This document shows, piece by piece, positions 20,951 to 31,557 of a stretch of DNA of 64,000 bases (position 1 is its first letter; each line of letters opens with the position of its first letter). Origin of the DNA: Siphonodentalium dalli (Eukaryota > Mollusca > Scaphopoda > Gadilida > Siphonodentaliidae); the NCBI GenBank assembly GCA_032622095.1, contig CP136067.1, forward strand, positions 127,443,030 to 127,507,029, written 5' to 3'. The position numbers and the translations under genes were made by a program. The notes below the pieces were generated by a model. That model searched no databases and had not been told where the DNA came from. It was given only the letters and a program-made list of their open reading frames with translations.

Positions 20951-23900
20951 CCAATATCTGATAACCCGAGGGCCTCCCTGTACACGACATTGATTGTTGC
21001 CCCCATGGGCTAGAATCTTGTCTTCAATAGCCACGATAGCTTGATTGAAGATATCTTCATTGAAGGCGACCTCAACATCTGGGTTGAGCCTCTGCTGTCT
21101 CCAGCGGAAGTCTTCAGACATATCCTCTCCGAATTGCATCCAGAGACCATTGGGATCTGAGACTCCACACATTTGCAACAGAACAGCAAAGAGGCTACGC
21201 ATACACCTCGGCGTTCTTGAAAAAGAAACCTCTGACAGAGTTGCTTCCCATTGTCTGTCGTCTTCAATAAGGCCTCGTTGGAGAGCAGACTGGCGGAAAG
21301 TCGTGCATACCTCACCATCAATGGTTCTCAGACTTTCAAAAGATTCAGGACCCCGAACTTCCAAGAGGAGCACCCTCAAATAAAAACTTTCATGCTGAGA
21401 TGGGTGTACCGTGTACAGTCTGCCCAGGGCCGTGTCCTTGAAGACACCAACCTATCCATCAACTGGTGAACCCCGCTTCCGCCTGGACCATCTGTTGTTC
21501 GCCCATGTGTAGTATGCGGGCATTTCAACGTAGAGAAGACTCCGAGCAAACTCATCATTTTGACATGTCGTGAAAAAAGATGTTAAACTCGTTTCCTTTG
21601 GTGGAGCAGCAGCTACTTGCCGGACATTATTCTCAGTGAAATACACCCTCTGACCATTTTCGAGATGGACAGCGAGGCGATAGGATGTAGGATGACGGTC
21701 ATGAATGGGGAAATCAAATATTCTCCAGAACGCCTCGCTTGTGCTAAGATATCTGCCCATTTGAAACTGGCTGACCTCATCATTCGAGTCTCGTAATGCG
21801 AACATGGCAGCATCTGAACCCTTATTTATATACTTGCACACATATTTAATGGACTTGACAGAGCTGCAAAATTCAACATTAATATGTGCATCGAATAACT
21901 TCGTCAGAAGAGGACAATAATGGACAATCCACCTGTTGTCGATTTCGAAGTCTCCACCAGTTCTCATTCTTATTTTAGCAGTGAAACCGCCATCTTCTGG
22001 TGAACGCCTCCTGTAGAGTGGGTAACCTTCATTAGATGTCTGGGTCTCTGCTAAAAACTGTCTCGGATATCGCTTCGAGCACTTGCCATCTTTCATGCAA
22101 GGCGAGTTGGGATTGATCCGCCCGCATGGTCCGTGGACCATATGCGTCTTTACAAAATCATACAGTGTTTGGTCTTGCTCGGGATCAGGCAATTCAGCCG
22201 AGATGATGTTATCTATCTGGTCTGCATGAATCTTATCCTGTAACCATATGAGGATGTGTGAGTGGGGGAGGCCCCTCTTCTGCCACTCAATGGTGTACAT
22301 GTCACATAATGATTGCCCGAAGATATGACATTTCTTCACCAGAAACATGAGTTTGTGAAGTTTCGGGCGGAAAACACGGGCAACCACATCATGTCTGTCC
22401 CTTGGTGTCTGGCCCTCGAACAACTCTCTCTTGACCTCCTCCCATTTGGGATTACATGTAAACGTGACAAAGAGATCTGGGCGACCAAAATTCTTCACAT
22501 ACGTCAAGGCGTCCTGGGTCTTCTCTTGCATATATCGTGGACTTCCTGTGAATGATGACGGAAGTATACAAAGTTGACCATGGCCTTCTGTCTGATCGTT
22601 ATTGATGCTGTCTCGGAGATGAATGTAGGAATCTGCTCGTAATTCACGCTGGTGTGAACGAATGTAAAACAGTCTCTCAGATTCAACCTTAGCATACATC
22701 TCGACAGCAAACTGATTGAACAGATTCCTACTCCGATGTAAGTGGTTGAAAGAATTGCTCCTTACCATGAAATAGTAAGCATAGAAATCATTGCACGAGA
22801 CATTCTTTCGACCGACAGCATGTTGGATCCCCAAGCGATAGCCATCTTCACCACGCACACACAGTAGAGGGTACTGTAGAGGGTCATATGACCATACGAC
22901 CTGTGTGTCTCGCAAATCCTCCTGATTGTGTTATCACGGGACTTAATTACCATGTCTCGCGCTCCATGTTCTTGCCCGGTCATGACAACTGCAAGTTCAT
23001 TGCAAGCTGCGGCATTGAACCTGCCACGATGTGCATCTGAAGGCTTTTTTTTATCAGCATTGATGACAACATCGAGATTCGGACCGGGATTAGACTCAAT
23101 GGCATACTTGAAGCTAGTAATGTAAGAGTTGTGCGCGTGCAACATGTCTTGGATCGCGATGATCAGATGAGGTTTAAGGTTATCGGATGCTCGAAGGTTT
23201 GCCTGGTCATGGTGGTCATCGATGAAGTAGACTTGCAAAAATCGGGGTTGTTGTTCGCCTGTAGGTAGGAGCGAGCCAATTCTGTGATATATCTGGCCCT
23301 GAACCTTGAATGTTGGCATAAAACCACCTTCGGTTATTACATTAGCTCCAAACGATGTCATTTGGAAAGCTGAATTATATCGGCGGATGGTGTGGAGGAA
23401 ATGTTCCGAGTCTGGTGAATCGCCACTAAGTAGGCCTCTCAGGGGCTGTGGTTAGTCTGGACGAATCGCAAGGGAGACCTTCCCACGAGAACAGCAGAAA
23501 CCTAAGGGTTCGGTGTGCCACCTCAAGCAGAGCAGAGCAGTGCTCATAAACAACCATCATTTGGCCAACTCGGAGAGAGTCGTGAGATGTATAATCGATG
23601 GATGGATTGTAATTCATGGCGGCTTTTCCCCAACTAATAACGTTGAGACGTTGCTGTTCTTCTGTGGCATTTGCAGTAGCGACTCGGTCGTTTCGTCGAC
23701 GCAATTCCGTTTGTGCAACCGTTTCTGACGCCCTGGAAAGGGCCGTCGACTGGCGATCGGCATCCAGCCGCAACTGGCTCGGTTCGTGAGTTTCTGACGC
23801 CCTGGAAAGGGCCGTCGACTGGCGAACGGCACCCAGCAGCAACTGGCGCTGTTCGTGAGTTTCTGACGCCCTGGAAAGGGCCATCGACTGGCGAACGGCA

Positions 23901-24007
23901 TCCAGCCGCAACTGGCTCTGTTCGTCAGTTTCGTTATCACGACAAAACTGTTTCGCACATGTATTGTTACTCTTGCGGCCTTTGAGCTTCCGCTTTTTCG
24001 GGGGCAT
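20906..24007 (-). pseudogene. Helitron Rep (HUH endonuclease) gene, broken, no helicase
   Basis: Four segments read 5' to 3'. 24007-23426: basic start MPPKKRKLKG, then 23-aa repeats. 23361-22890: MTSFGANVITEGGFMPTFKV and YHRIGSLLPTGE, family-typical. 22915-21452: 487 codons with LPSSFTGSPRYM (residues 118-129), motif FVTFTCNPKW (149-158), HUH-type H218-S-H220 in RGLPHSHILIWL, and Y358/Y362 in SIKYVCKYINKG. 21451-20906: same frame after one TAG stop. There are frameshifts near 23500, 23440 and 22890, the last next to a small TATGGTCA-like insertion. A CC...GKV zinc motif lies out of frame near 23480. Family members continue into a PIF1-like helicase; here the frame stops at 20906. Both catalytic centres survive. 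Confidence 0.88.
23722..23935 (-). repeat. 69-bp in-frame tandem repeat in the Rep N-terminus
   Basis: TTTCTGACGCCCTGGAAAGG recurs at 23722, 23791 and 23860, an exact 69-bp period. It codes on the minus strand for 23-aa units like SRASETHEQRQLLLGAVRQS plus TAL, three copies and a partial one. Because 69 is divisible by 3, the opposite strand is also open, giving an antisense shadow frame. Charged N-terminal repeats are common in Helitron proteins (family knowledge). Confidence 0.85.
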
Positions 24008-24399
24008 TTTCTATGTATTATCGAGTCCCTTGCGCTAATAGTAGACCTCAGAAGGGCCGTTCAAATTATATGAACTTCGAGGGAACCGAGATAATACTAA
24101 ATACTTCTGAAAAGTTCGAAAATTTCTGAAAATAAATTTGCGTGGGACATTGCCCGACATCACTAACAATGATGGGCATTTAAAGTGAAGTTTCGATTCT
24201 CTCATGGTGGAATCTCGTCAGGGGCGACCAATCTCGTCAGGGGCGACCAGCAGTTCACACCCGAATAGGGGAAGATATGCTTCTGATTAATACATTTTGC
24301 CATTTTGGCAGCGAAAAAAGCCGAAAATGACCTTATTCAAGCCATAAAATGACACACACTGGATGAATGTTGAGGAAATGTGCTGTGGTAGTGGTAAGA

Positions 24400-26160
24400 A
24401 TTGTCCTTTTTCTGAAGTATAAAGTCTTGTCTTTTCTTGCATATATCGAGGGCTGCCGGTGAATGATGACGGCACAATTTCGTTATTATTGACCAGATTT
24501 TAGTGGATGAATGTTAGTGGGAAGAATTGTCCTTGTTCTGATAACATAAAGTCTTAGGGGAAGATATTCTTCTGATTAATACATTTCAAGTCGATAGCTC
24601 CACCCTTTTCCGAGATGTGGAACTCCAATGGTAATCAAGAAATCAGAAAAGATATTCCACGAAGCTCTGATATTCTAATATAAATGCATTTTCACAGTTC
24701 ACAGTTCACGCCAGAATAGGGGAAGATATGCTTCTGATTAATTAATGGATGAACAAATGCACAAAACGTAAAGTATAAAGTCTTGTTTTTTCTTGTTTTT
24801 TTCTTGCATGTATCGAGGGCTGCCGGTGAATGATGACGGCACAATTTCGTTATTATTGACCAGATTTATAAAGTATAAAGTCTTGTTTTTTCTTGCTTAT
24901 ATCGAGGGCTGCCGGTGAATGATGACGGCACAATTTCGTTATTATTGACCAGATTTTAGTGGATGAATGTTAGTGGGGAGAATTGTCCTTGTTCTGATAG
25001 CATAAAGTCTTAGGGGAAGATATGCTTCTGATTAATACATTTCAAGTCGATAGCTCCACCCTTTTCCGAGATGTGGAACTCCAATGGTAATCAATAAATC
25101 AGAAAAGATATTCCACGAAGCTCTGATATTCTAATAGAAATGCATTTTCACAGTTCACGCCAGATTAGGGGAAGATATGCTTCTGATTAATTAATGGATG
25201 AACAAATGCACAAAACGTAAAGTATAAAGTCTTGTTTTTTCTTGCTTGTATCGAGGGCTTCCGGTGAATGATGACGGCACAATTTCGTTATTATTGACCA
25301 GACTTTAATGTGCACAAAACGTAAAGTATAAAGTCTTGTTTTTTCTTGCTTGTATCGAGGGCTTCCGGTGAATGATGACGGCACAATTTCGTTATTATTG
25401 ACCAGATTTTAGTGTGCACAAAACGTAAAGTATAAAGTCTTGTTTTTTCTTGCTTGTATCGAGGGCTTCCGGTGAATGATGACGGCACAATTTCGTTATT
25501 ATTGACCAGATTTTAGTGGATGAATGTTAGTGGGAAGAATTGTCCTTGTTCTGATAACATAAAGTCTTAGGGAAAGATATGCTTCTGATTAATACATTTC
25601 AAGTCGATAGCTCCACCCTTTTCCGAGATGTGGAACTCCAATGGTAATCAAGAAATGAGAAAAGATATTCCACGAAGCTCTGATATTCTAATAGAAATGC
25701 ATTTTCACAGTTCACAGTTCACGCCAGAATAGGGGAAGATATGCTTCTGATTAATTAATGGATGAACAAATGCACCCTTTTCCGAGATGTGGAACTCCAA
25801 TGATAATCAAGAAATCAGAAAAGATATTTCACGAAGCTCTGATTCAAGGAGAGTGCATCCCAACAATGTCAACAAATGCACAAAACGTTCTTTTGTGGCG
25901 TTTGGTAGACATAGAAGTCCTGGCTAACATATAAAGAGCGTTGTCTGTGAACGGATTCCTGATATGGAAATAATAAAGAGCGTCTATATCATGTTTGATA
26001 TTCTAATAGAAATGCATTTTCACAGTTCACAGTTCACGCCAGAATAGGGGAAGATATGCTTCTGATTAATTAATGGATGAATGTTGATGATTAAATAAAG
26101 TCTTGTGTCTTTTCGTGCATGTATCGTGAATGATGACGGCACAATTTCGCTGCATCGCCG
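24400..26160. repeat. Complex tandem array in the Helitron 5' region
   Basis: Blocks recur in varied order. R block: CTTGC(A/T)TRTATCGAGGGCT, then CCGGTGAATGATGACGGCAC, seven times (24438, 24802, 24890, 25240, 25345, 25450 and in part 26120). Others are GATATGCTTCTGATTAAT, GATTTTAGTGGATGAATGTT, and CTCCACCCTTTTCCGAGATG, which is shared with type III monomers. The R block read on the minus strand gives PSSFTGSPRY, the same residues as in Rep. The section 25321-25525 has a strict 104-bp period. Confidence 0.8.
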
Positions 26161-26365
26161 AGTTTCTAGTTTGAAATTGAGAGTTTTCTTTTAATTCCTC
26201 CTAAACATTCTTACAGCCATTACACTTTACTGGCATGCAATTTAATAAATTAATTATGTCACTTGTATTTCTTTTTTGCAATATACATGAGAGGTATATA
26301 GTTTCAATTTTGGCATTTGGTACTACTTTTCTCCATTTTACACAAAAATCCATAATAACATGTTA

Positions 26366-26600
26366 TAGCTCCACCAGTTTCCGAGATCTCGTCTGCGCAT
26401 GTGCTGCACGGGCGTCGCACGAGCCCGCCAATACGACAACGACGACCGCCTGGTCAAACTACACACACGTACCAAGTTTCGAGTCGATAGCTCCACCCGT
26501 TTCCTAGATCTCGTCTGCGCATGCGCTGCACGGGCGTCGCACGGGCTCGCCAATACAACAACGACGACCGCCTGGTCAAACTACACACACGTACCAAGTT
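26366..26600. repeat. Two-copy leader repeat at the Helitron 5' end
   Basis: CTCCACC(A/C)GTTTCC then CTCGTCTGCGCATGYGCTGC, GCCAATACRACAACGACGAC and CTACACACACGTACCAAGTT appear twice (26370-26480 and 26490-26605). Single copies of this leader close nearly every type III element, so it is the family 5' region duplicated here. Confidence 0.7.
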
Positions 26601-26682
26601 TCGTCCCGATCGGTCGAGAATCGTAGATTTGTATAAATGACAAACAGACAAACAGACAGAGGTCTTCAAAATATATATGAGA

Positions 26683-26875
26683 CTAGTTTCAATATTTGGG
26701 TTCAACATTTGTTTTATCCATGTCAGTTTCAATGCTTTATTAAAAGATTCCAAATGAGGAAATTTAAGGCCACATGCTTCTAATTCAATAATAATAATAT
26801 TTCTCTTAATTTTGTCTGGTTTACCTGACCAAAGAAATTTGAAAAATACTGTTTGAATTTGGTTTTGCATTTCAA
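26683..26875 (-). pseudogene. L1/Tx1-like LINE ORF2 C-terminal fragment
   Basis: The minus frame from 26870 reads MQNQIQTVFFKFLWSGKPDK, then GLKFPHLESFNKALKLTWIK, a pattern typical of the post-RT part of L1-group LINEs (FxWxxKxxK...GGLxxPxxxxF...LKxxW). It is cut off at the Helitron 5' end, so the Helitron probably entered this LINE. Confidence 0.7.
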
Positions 26876-26879
26876 TCGA

Positions 26880-27957
26880 AGTCCGGCCGCCAGGTCACGG
26901 ATGCGTGTTTTGGCGTATAAAGTTTTTTCTCTGCGGATTTTGTAAATTCAGGTATCCGACATCAAGATTTTATCGGCTGGCCATCTGTCAGCCTTGAGCA
27001 ATTTTTTTTAGCGCCCTAAAAAGTATCCCCCCCCCCAATTTTGTCCCAGACGTAAAACCAGTTACTTGGAATTTGTTGCAAATTCACATGACTAATCTAG
27101 TAATATGTATATATTTTCATGAAGCTAAGACAAAATGACACTATTTTGGGCCAAAATTGAAACTCACCACCCAAGATGGCCACCAAAATGGCCGCCGGAA
27201 GTTGAAAATATGAATTTTTTCACAAATATCTTCTAGATCAGTTCATGCTGTTTGGAACTGGTTGAGTAATATGACATTATTTTGTATTTTGTATATTAAC
27301 TGACCATTGGAGCAATTAAATATGTAATTATTGCGGTCCCATCCACTTGTGATCCCTCAAAAACTCGATTTTACAGAACGCGGTATAAAATTTCACAAAA
27401 AATCACAACTGGGATTCTAGTCATATTTCAAAAAGAAATGAACAGAAGATTGCAATTAAGTGAGGCATACTATTACCTATGGATATTCCAACTAAGTGAA
27501 ACCAAAATTCTTACTTTGGCTCAAAATGGCTGCCAAAATGGCCGCCAAAATATGGAAAATGGTAAATATTGCCCTAGGGTGTCCTGCAATCGCTTACAAG
27601 TTGTGGTTGATGTACACAATTGGCGATTATGCCTTCTATACATTGAATACTAACATGTCTGCTGCATCATGGTTAATTGTTACTGTTGTCATCACTGACA
27701 TCACCAAAAATATTGGACTTTTCTCACAAAAACTTGACATAAATATCGGCAAAATTAAACGTTTCGGGTTTGGACAATTTTTTCTTGTAATATTGTAACT
27801 ATCTTTGAATTGAAAGGTGTGTATTGTATTGGTCTATCTTAAATGTGTCACACTACAGTGTTTATAGACCAAATTGCTCAAGATGGCTTCCAAAATGGCA
27901 ACCAAATTGGTAATAAGTTATTTTTTTTACATATATCATTATAACATTATATATATA
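26880..27957. other. No gene; repeat with many AAnATGGC motifs
   Basis: CAAGATGGCCACCAAAATGG (27172), GGCTGCCAAAATGGCCGCC (27528) and CAAGATGGCTTCCAAAATGG (27880) give at least eight ATGGC cores, spaced irregularly. Frames at 27438-27798 are just translations of this. A C-run is at 27029. It looks like an old interspersed repeat of unknown class. Confidence 0.45.
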
Positions 27958-28821
27958 CTAGAAGGTGACCCAACTTCGTCCGGGCTTTGACCTTGAATTG
28001 TCCATTTTGAAGGTCAATGTCAAGTGGGGTCACGATTTGACCAGTCCAAAACACTGCCCGGACAAAAGTACCCCTATGTATAAAATTTCGTCGAAATCCC
28101 ATCAAAATTGGCAATTTGACCTTGAATTGACCCGATTTCAAGGACAAGGTCACGTCGCACGGGCAAATGAATATGCTTATGAGACTCCCCGTACCCTCAC
28201 ATACCAAGTTTCATCGAAATCCCGTGATATTCGGGCGTTTGACCTTGAAATGACCCGATTTCAAAGTCAAGGTCACGTCGCACGGACAAATTAATAGGCC
28301 CATGCCACCCCCCCGGCCGAAAATACACCCACATACCAATTTTCATCGAAATCGGCTCGGCCATTTTCGAGTTCATTGCGTTTCGAGATCTCGTCTGCGC
28401 ATGCGCGAAGCTGGCGTCGCACGGGCTCGGCGACCCGATAAAATTCGTATCCGGGGAAAGATACATTCACATACCAAATTTCAAGTCGATAGCTCCACCC
28501 GTTCCGAGATCTCGTCTGCGCATGCGCGAAGCTGGCGTCGCACGGGCTCGGCGACCCGATATAATTCGTATTCGGGGCAAGATACATTCACATACCAAAT
28601 TTCAAGTCGATAGCTCCACCCGTTTCCGAGATCTCGTCTGCGCATGCGCTGCACGGGCGTCGCACGGGCTCGCCAATACGACAAGGACGACCGCCTGGTC
28701 AAACTACACACACGTACCAAGTTTCGTCCCGATCGGTCGAGAATCGTAGATTTGTATTAATGACAGACAAACAGACAGACAAACAAACAGACAGACAGAG
28801 GTCTTCAAAATATATATGAGA
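27958..28821 (-). mobile_element. Chimeric Helitron: type I 3' half, type III 5' half
   Basis: The plus-strand left end is CTAGAAGGTGACCCAACTTC (type I) with TGACCTTGAATTG and TCAAGGTCA monomers to 28378. At GCGTTTCGAGATCTCGTCTG it becomes type III, with 122-bp monomers and the end GGTCTTCAAAATATATATGA. The 3' CTAG is followed by T on the minus strand. The junction falls where the two monomer types align. Confidence 0.7.
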
Positions 28822-29201
28822 CTAGCCGATGAGCCCGACGTTGTCCGGGCTATTCAAAAACCAAATTTCAAGTCGATAGCTCCACCCGTTTCCGAGATCT
28901 GGTCTGCGCATGTGCGAAGCTGGCGTCGCACGGGCTCGGCGACCCGATAAAATTCGTATCCGGGGCAAGATACGTTCACATAGCAAATTTCAAGTCGATA
29001 GCTCCACCCGTTTCGAGATCTCGTCTGCGCATGCGCTGCACGGGCGTCGCACGGGCTCCCCAATTCGACAACGACGACCGCCTGGTCAAACTACACACAC
29101 GTACCAAGTTTCGTCCCGATCGGTCGAGAATCGTAGATTTGTATAAATGACATACAGACAGACAGACAGACAAACAGAGGTCTTCAAAAATATATATGAG
29201 A
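28822..29201 (-). mobile_element. Short type III Helitron
   Basis: 380 bp: CTAGCCGATGAGCCCGACGT hairpin end, one full 122-bp monomer plus the leader, CAGACAGA tract, end TATATATGAGA. On the minus strand the 5' TC is preceded by A. It is joined head to tail with 27958-28821. Confidence 0.72.
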
Positions 29202-29379
29202 TAGGCTTAGGCTATTATATGTAAATTTAGTACTGACATAAATCATATGCACGTACATTCTAACTCGAACTGACAACGCCAGATAGCCCAATTAGTTAAT
29301 ATATATATGAACATTTTCAAGCATTTTCATAAACCTATTTCAATCAAGGCAGTGTTTACCACCAGGGATGTGTGTCAGG

Positions 29380-29760
29380 GGTGGAACCCCAAAGGACAAC
29401 AATTGGACATTTCATGCATGACACAACATTAGTTGGAAATTTCCGACTAAAATAGTGTGAATTTTGTGCTGCATGATAATTTGATATACCAAACAGTATT
29501 AAGTGTGATATTTGTTGTTTTTAGACCGCATGTTTGTACTGAAATTAGCAATCAGTTGAGAGTTATCACTCATATAGGTGATGTTACGATGGGAATTGCC
29601 AATAGTTGGAAACTTTGGTAATACAGATTTAGATTAAATAATGTATGTATGTTACAAGGGTGACTTTGCATGCATCCAGTGGTAATTTTTTGGAGTAAAT
29701 TGCCAATCATGGATGTTAGGTTAGGAATTTTCAACAATTTGAAAGCTGGTAGTACCAGTT
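29380..29760. repeat. Dispersed GTTGGAAATTTC repeat, copy 1
   Basis: TGACACAACATTAGTTGGAA followed by ATTTCCGACTAAAATAG, then a block with TTTTTAGACC and TTGCCAATAGTTGGAAA. The same phrases occur at 47395-47710, inverted at 48820-49085, and at 55555-55800. No terminal structure is evident. Confidence 0.5.
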
Positions 29761-29769
29761 AAAAAACAC

Positions 29770-30811
29770 CAAGGCGGATACCAATGGGATTTCTCGAAAG
29801 TCGGAAAGTGGTCGATATTCTTCGTTGAGCTAAGTGCGGACCACCATCTCTCTGTGTGACATGTATGGTACTCATATATCAGCAGCATCCCATTGATGGA
29901 GCGGGCCGTGGCGATCTCACATTCCAACATATCATGTGACATTATTTTGACTGGCCTAAGAATACCAACACGCGCTGTGTTCTCAATATATTGCAAACAG
30001 CTCAGCGATATCAGCAATCACTCAAAAAACCGATGTCGTACATGATCACTACTAACGCTGATTTGTTGACAACTGGCAGAAATTAATCCGTTTTGGCAAT
30101 TTTGCAGCTGGCATTTTTGCCAGCGTATTAGTGGTTTTCTATAACATTCTGAACAAAGTTCCCAGTCGGAGATTCGTGGAATACACAAGTCCATACATCT
30201 TGGAAAATCCTTCGACTGACAACTTTGGTCAGAATGTTAGAGGAAACAAATGTGAATTTGGACAAAAATGAGGTATCAGTTTGTTTGAAAAATAATATAG
30301 AATCTGCTCGTAGCTGACACAATACTAAGTAATATGTCATATCTTAGTTTATTACCTTTTTTCCCTCGCTTCTGGTCGCGTTTTCGATCGCCTCGACCAT
30401 TTTGAATGCGTGATACTCATCAACTCGAAACCACGTGATTCCCCACCGTGATAACAATGGTTTTGACATGCGGAGTGTCATTATTGGAGAGATATTAATA
30501 ATGGAAAAATAAGAACAAAGTCAATCAATGTTTTCAGAATCTTGTTGATGATAGTTGTTTCTATTATTGGGCCACCCAATGGTGCCCCCCCCCCATTATA
30601 CACCCTTCCACACTCCACATGAATCCACTTAGTGTAAACATGTTTTTATTTCTAAATCCAAAAATAAGATAATATACAGATGACACATATATACAAAATA
30701 GAAGAGATAATGTATGGAAACGAGGATCAGACAACAAGCCCGATGGCTTATATGAAGTCTTCTCCTCTTTGGCGACATGCCCCCTTCCCAAATAAGTGAG
30801 GGAGGGATATC

Positions 30812-30854
<43 letters not shown>

Positions 30855-31090
30855 GAGAGAGAAGAGAGAGAGAGAGAGAGGGTGTGGGAAAGTAGAAGAC
30901 ATGAGGGGACAGATGAATCGTGAAATGATGACAGTGGTGGGGAGTTTTCAAAAATTGGGTTGTATGCTCGTCTATAGCAATATGCATGCGTCAGGCGCCT
31001 TGGGAAGGAGTCAATGACAGTGGCTGTTACATTCGTCAAAAAGTAATTAAACAATCCACTTCGAAAAATAACTCCACCATCGTTTCCATT
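29770..31090. other. Intronic DNA; (GA)n microsatellite, no gene
   Basis: The minus frame 29721-30017 (98 aa) is unrecognised. A purine microsatellite (GAGA, with GGAGAGAAG breaks) spans 30812-30882 and explains the Ser/Leu-rich frames on the minus strand. A C-run is at 30585-30594. Otherwise nothing is supported. Confidence 0.5.
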
Positions 31091-31094
31091 TCAG

Positions 31095-31266
31095 ATGTTT
31101 TGGCGATTCCTTCGAGGTTCATAGCATATACGCTGTATACGACCCCAAGGTCGTGGAATGAAGCAAGGGCAGCATGCGAGAAATACGAGCGGAACCTGGT
31201 CAAATTAACCAGACCGCACGAACAGTATCAGTTCAAGAAAGCCCTTGGAGGAAAATGGGATACACT
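31095..31266 (+). CDS. C-type lectin domain, first exon (receptor exon 2)
   Basis: Acceptor TTTCCATTTCAG, donor GTGAGT, 172 nt, entering in phase 1 and leaving in phase 2. The translation reads VLAIPSRFIAYTLYTTPRSW, NEARAACEKY, then LVKLTRPHEQYQFKKALGGK. The W-x2-A-x3-C pattern with the following L-V-x-L and E...F is the first half of a C-type lectin-like domain (alpha1/alpha2, first conserved Cys). The next exon continues in frame. A MITE sits 26 bp after the donor. The product is probably secreted or on the cell surface, binding a carbohydrate or protein ligand; the ligand cannot be inferred. Confidence 0.85.
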
Positions 31267-31292
31267 GTGAGTTTAAAGATGTCCTGTCCCAT

Positions 31293-31557
31293 TTAACACT
31301 TTCATGACGGGGGGTGCGTTGGCGCAGCATCAAATAGCATCTGCCAGTGTATTATCTTATGTATGCGAGTCGACCATAGGGAGCCTCGCATTTATAAGAA
31401 AATTCACTGGCTTACGAGGTCAATGTAAACATTATGAGGCCAATGTATTGTCTTATATATATGCGAGGCTCCCCATGGACGACTCGCATATATAAGAGAA
31501 TGCAGTGGCACAGGGTTTTCGCAAAATTTCAGGAAGCTCCAGTCATGGACGGGTTAA
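31293..31557. mobile_element. piggyBac-like hairpin MITE, CATGAC subfamily
   Basis: TTAA-CACTTTCATGAC...GTCATGGACGGG-TTAA, 257 bp. It has two diverged hairpins with TATATGCGAG...CTCGCATATA and the CCAGTG/CACTGG ends, related to the 392-bp family at 10346. It lies just inside the intron after lectin exon 2. Confidence 0.75.

Larger units (their letters stand above)
20166..26682 (-). mobile_element. Rep-bearing, helicase-less Helitron (6.5 kb)
   Basis: The minus-strand 5' terminus at 26682 reads TCTCATATATATTTTGAAGAC and the 3' terminus at 20166 is hairpin GCCCGGACAACGTCGGGC, 7 nt, CTAG. These are the same ends as the type III elements beside it. In order it holds two leader repeats (26366-26600), a tandem array (24400-26160), a broken Rep gene (24007-20906) and a repeat-rich tail (20440-20900). 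The helicase that normally follows Rep is absent from the 740 bp left. It is flanked on the right by a LINE relic. Plausibly a former family driver or a Rep-only derivative. Confidence 0.72.

Noticed and set aside
23713-23985. 90-aa plus frame with FLTPWKGPSTG repeats
   Set aside because: Antisense shadow of the 69-bp in-frame repeat of the Helitron Rep gene.
30564-31054. Ser/Leu-rich minus-strand frames
   Set aside because: Caused by the (GA)n microsatellite at 30812-30882.
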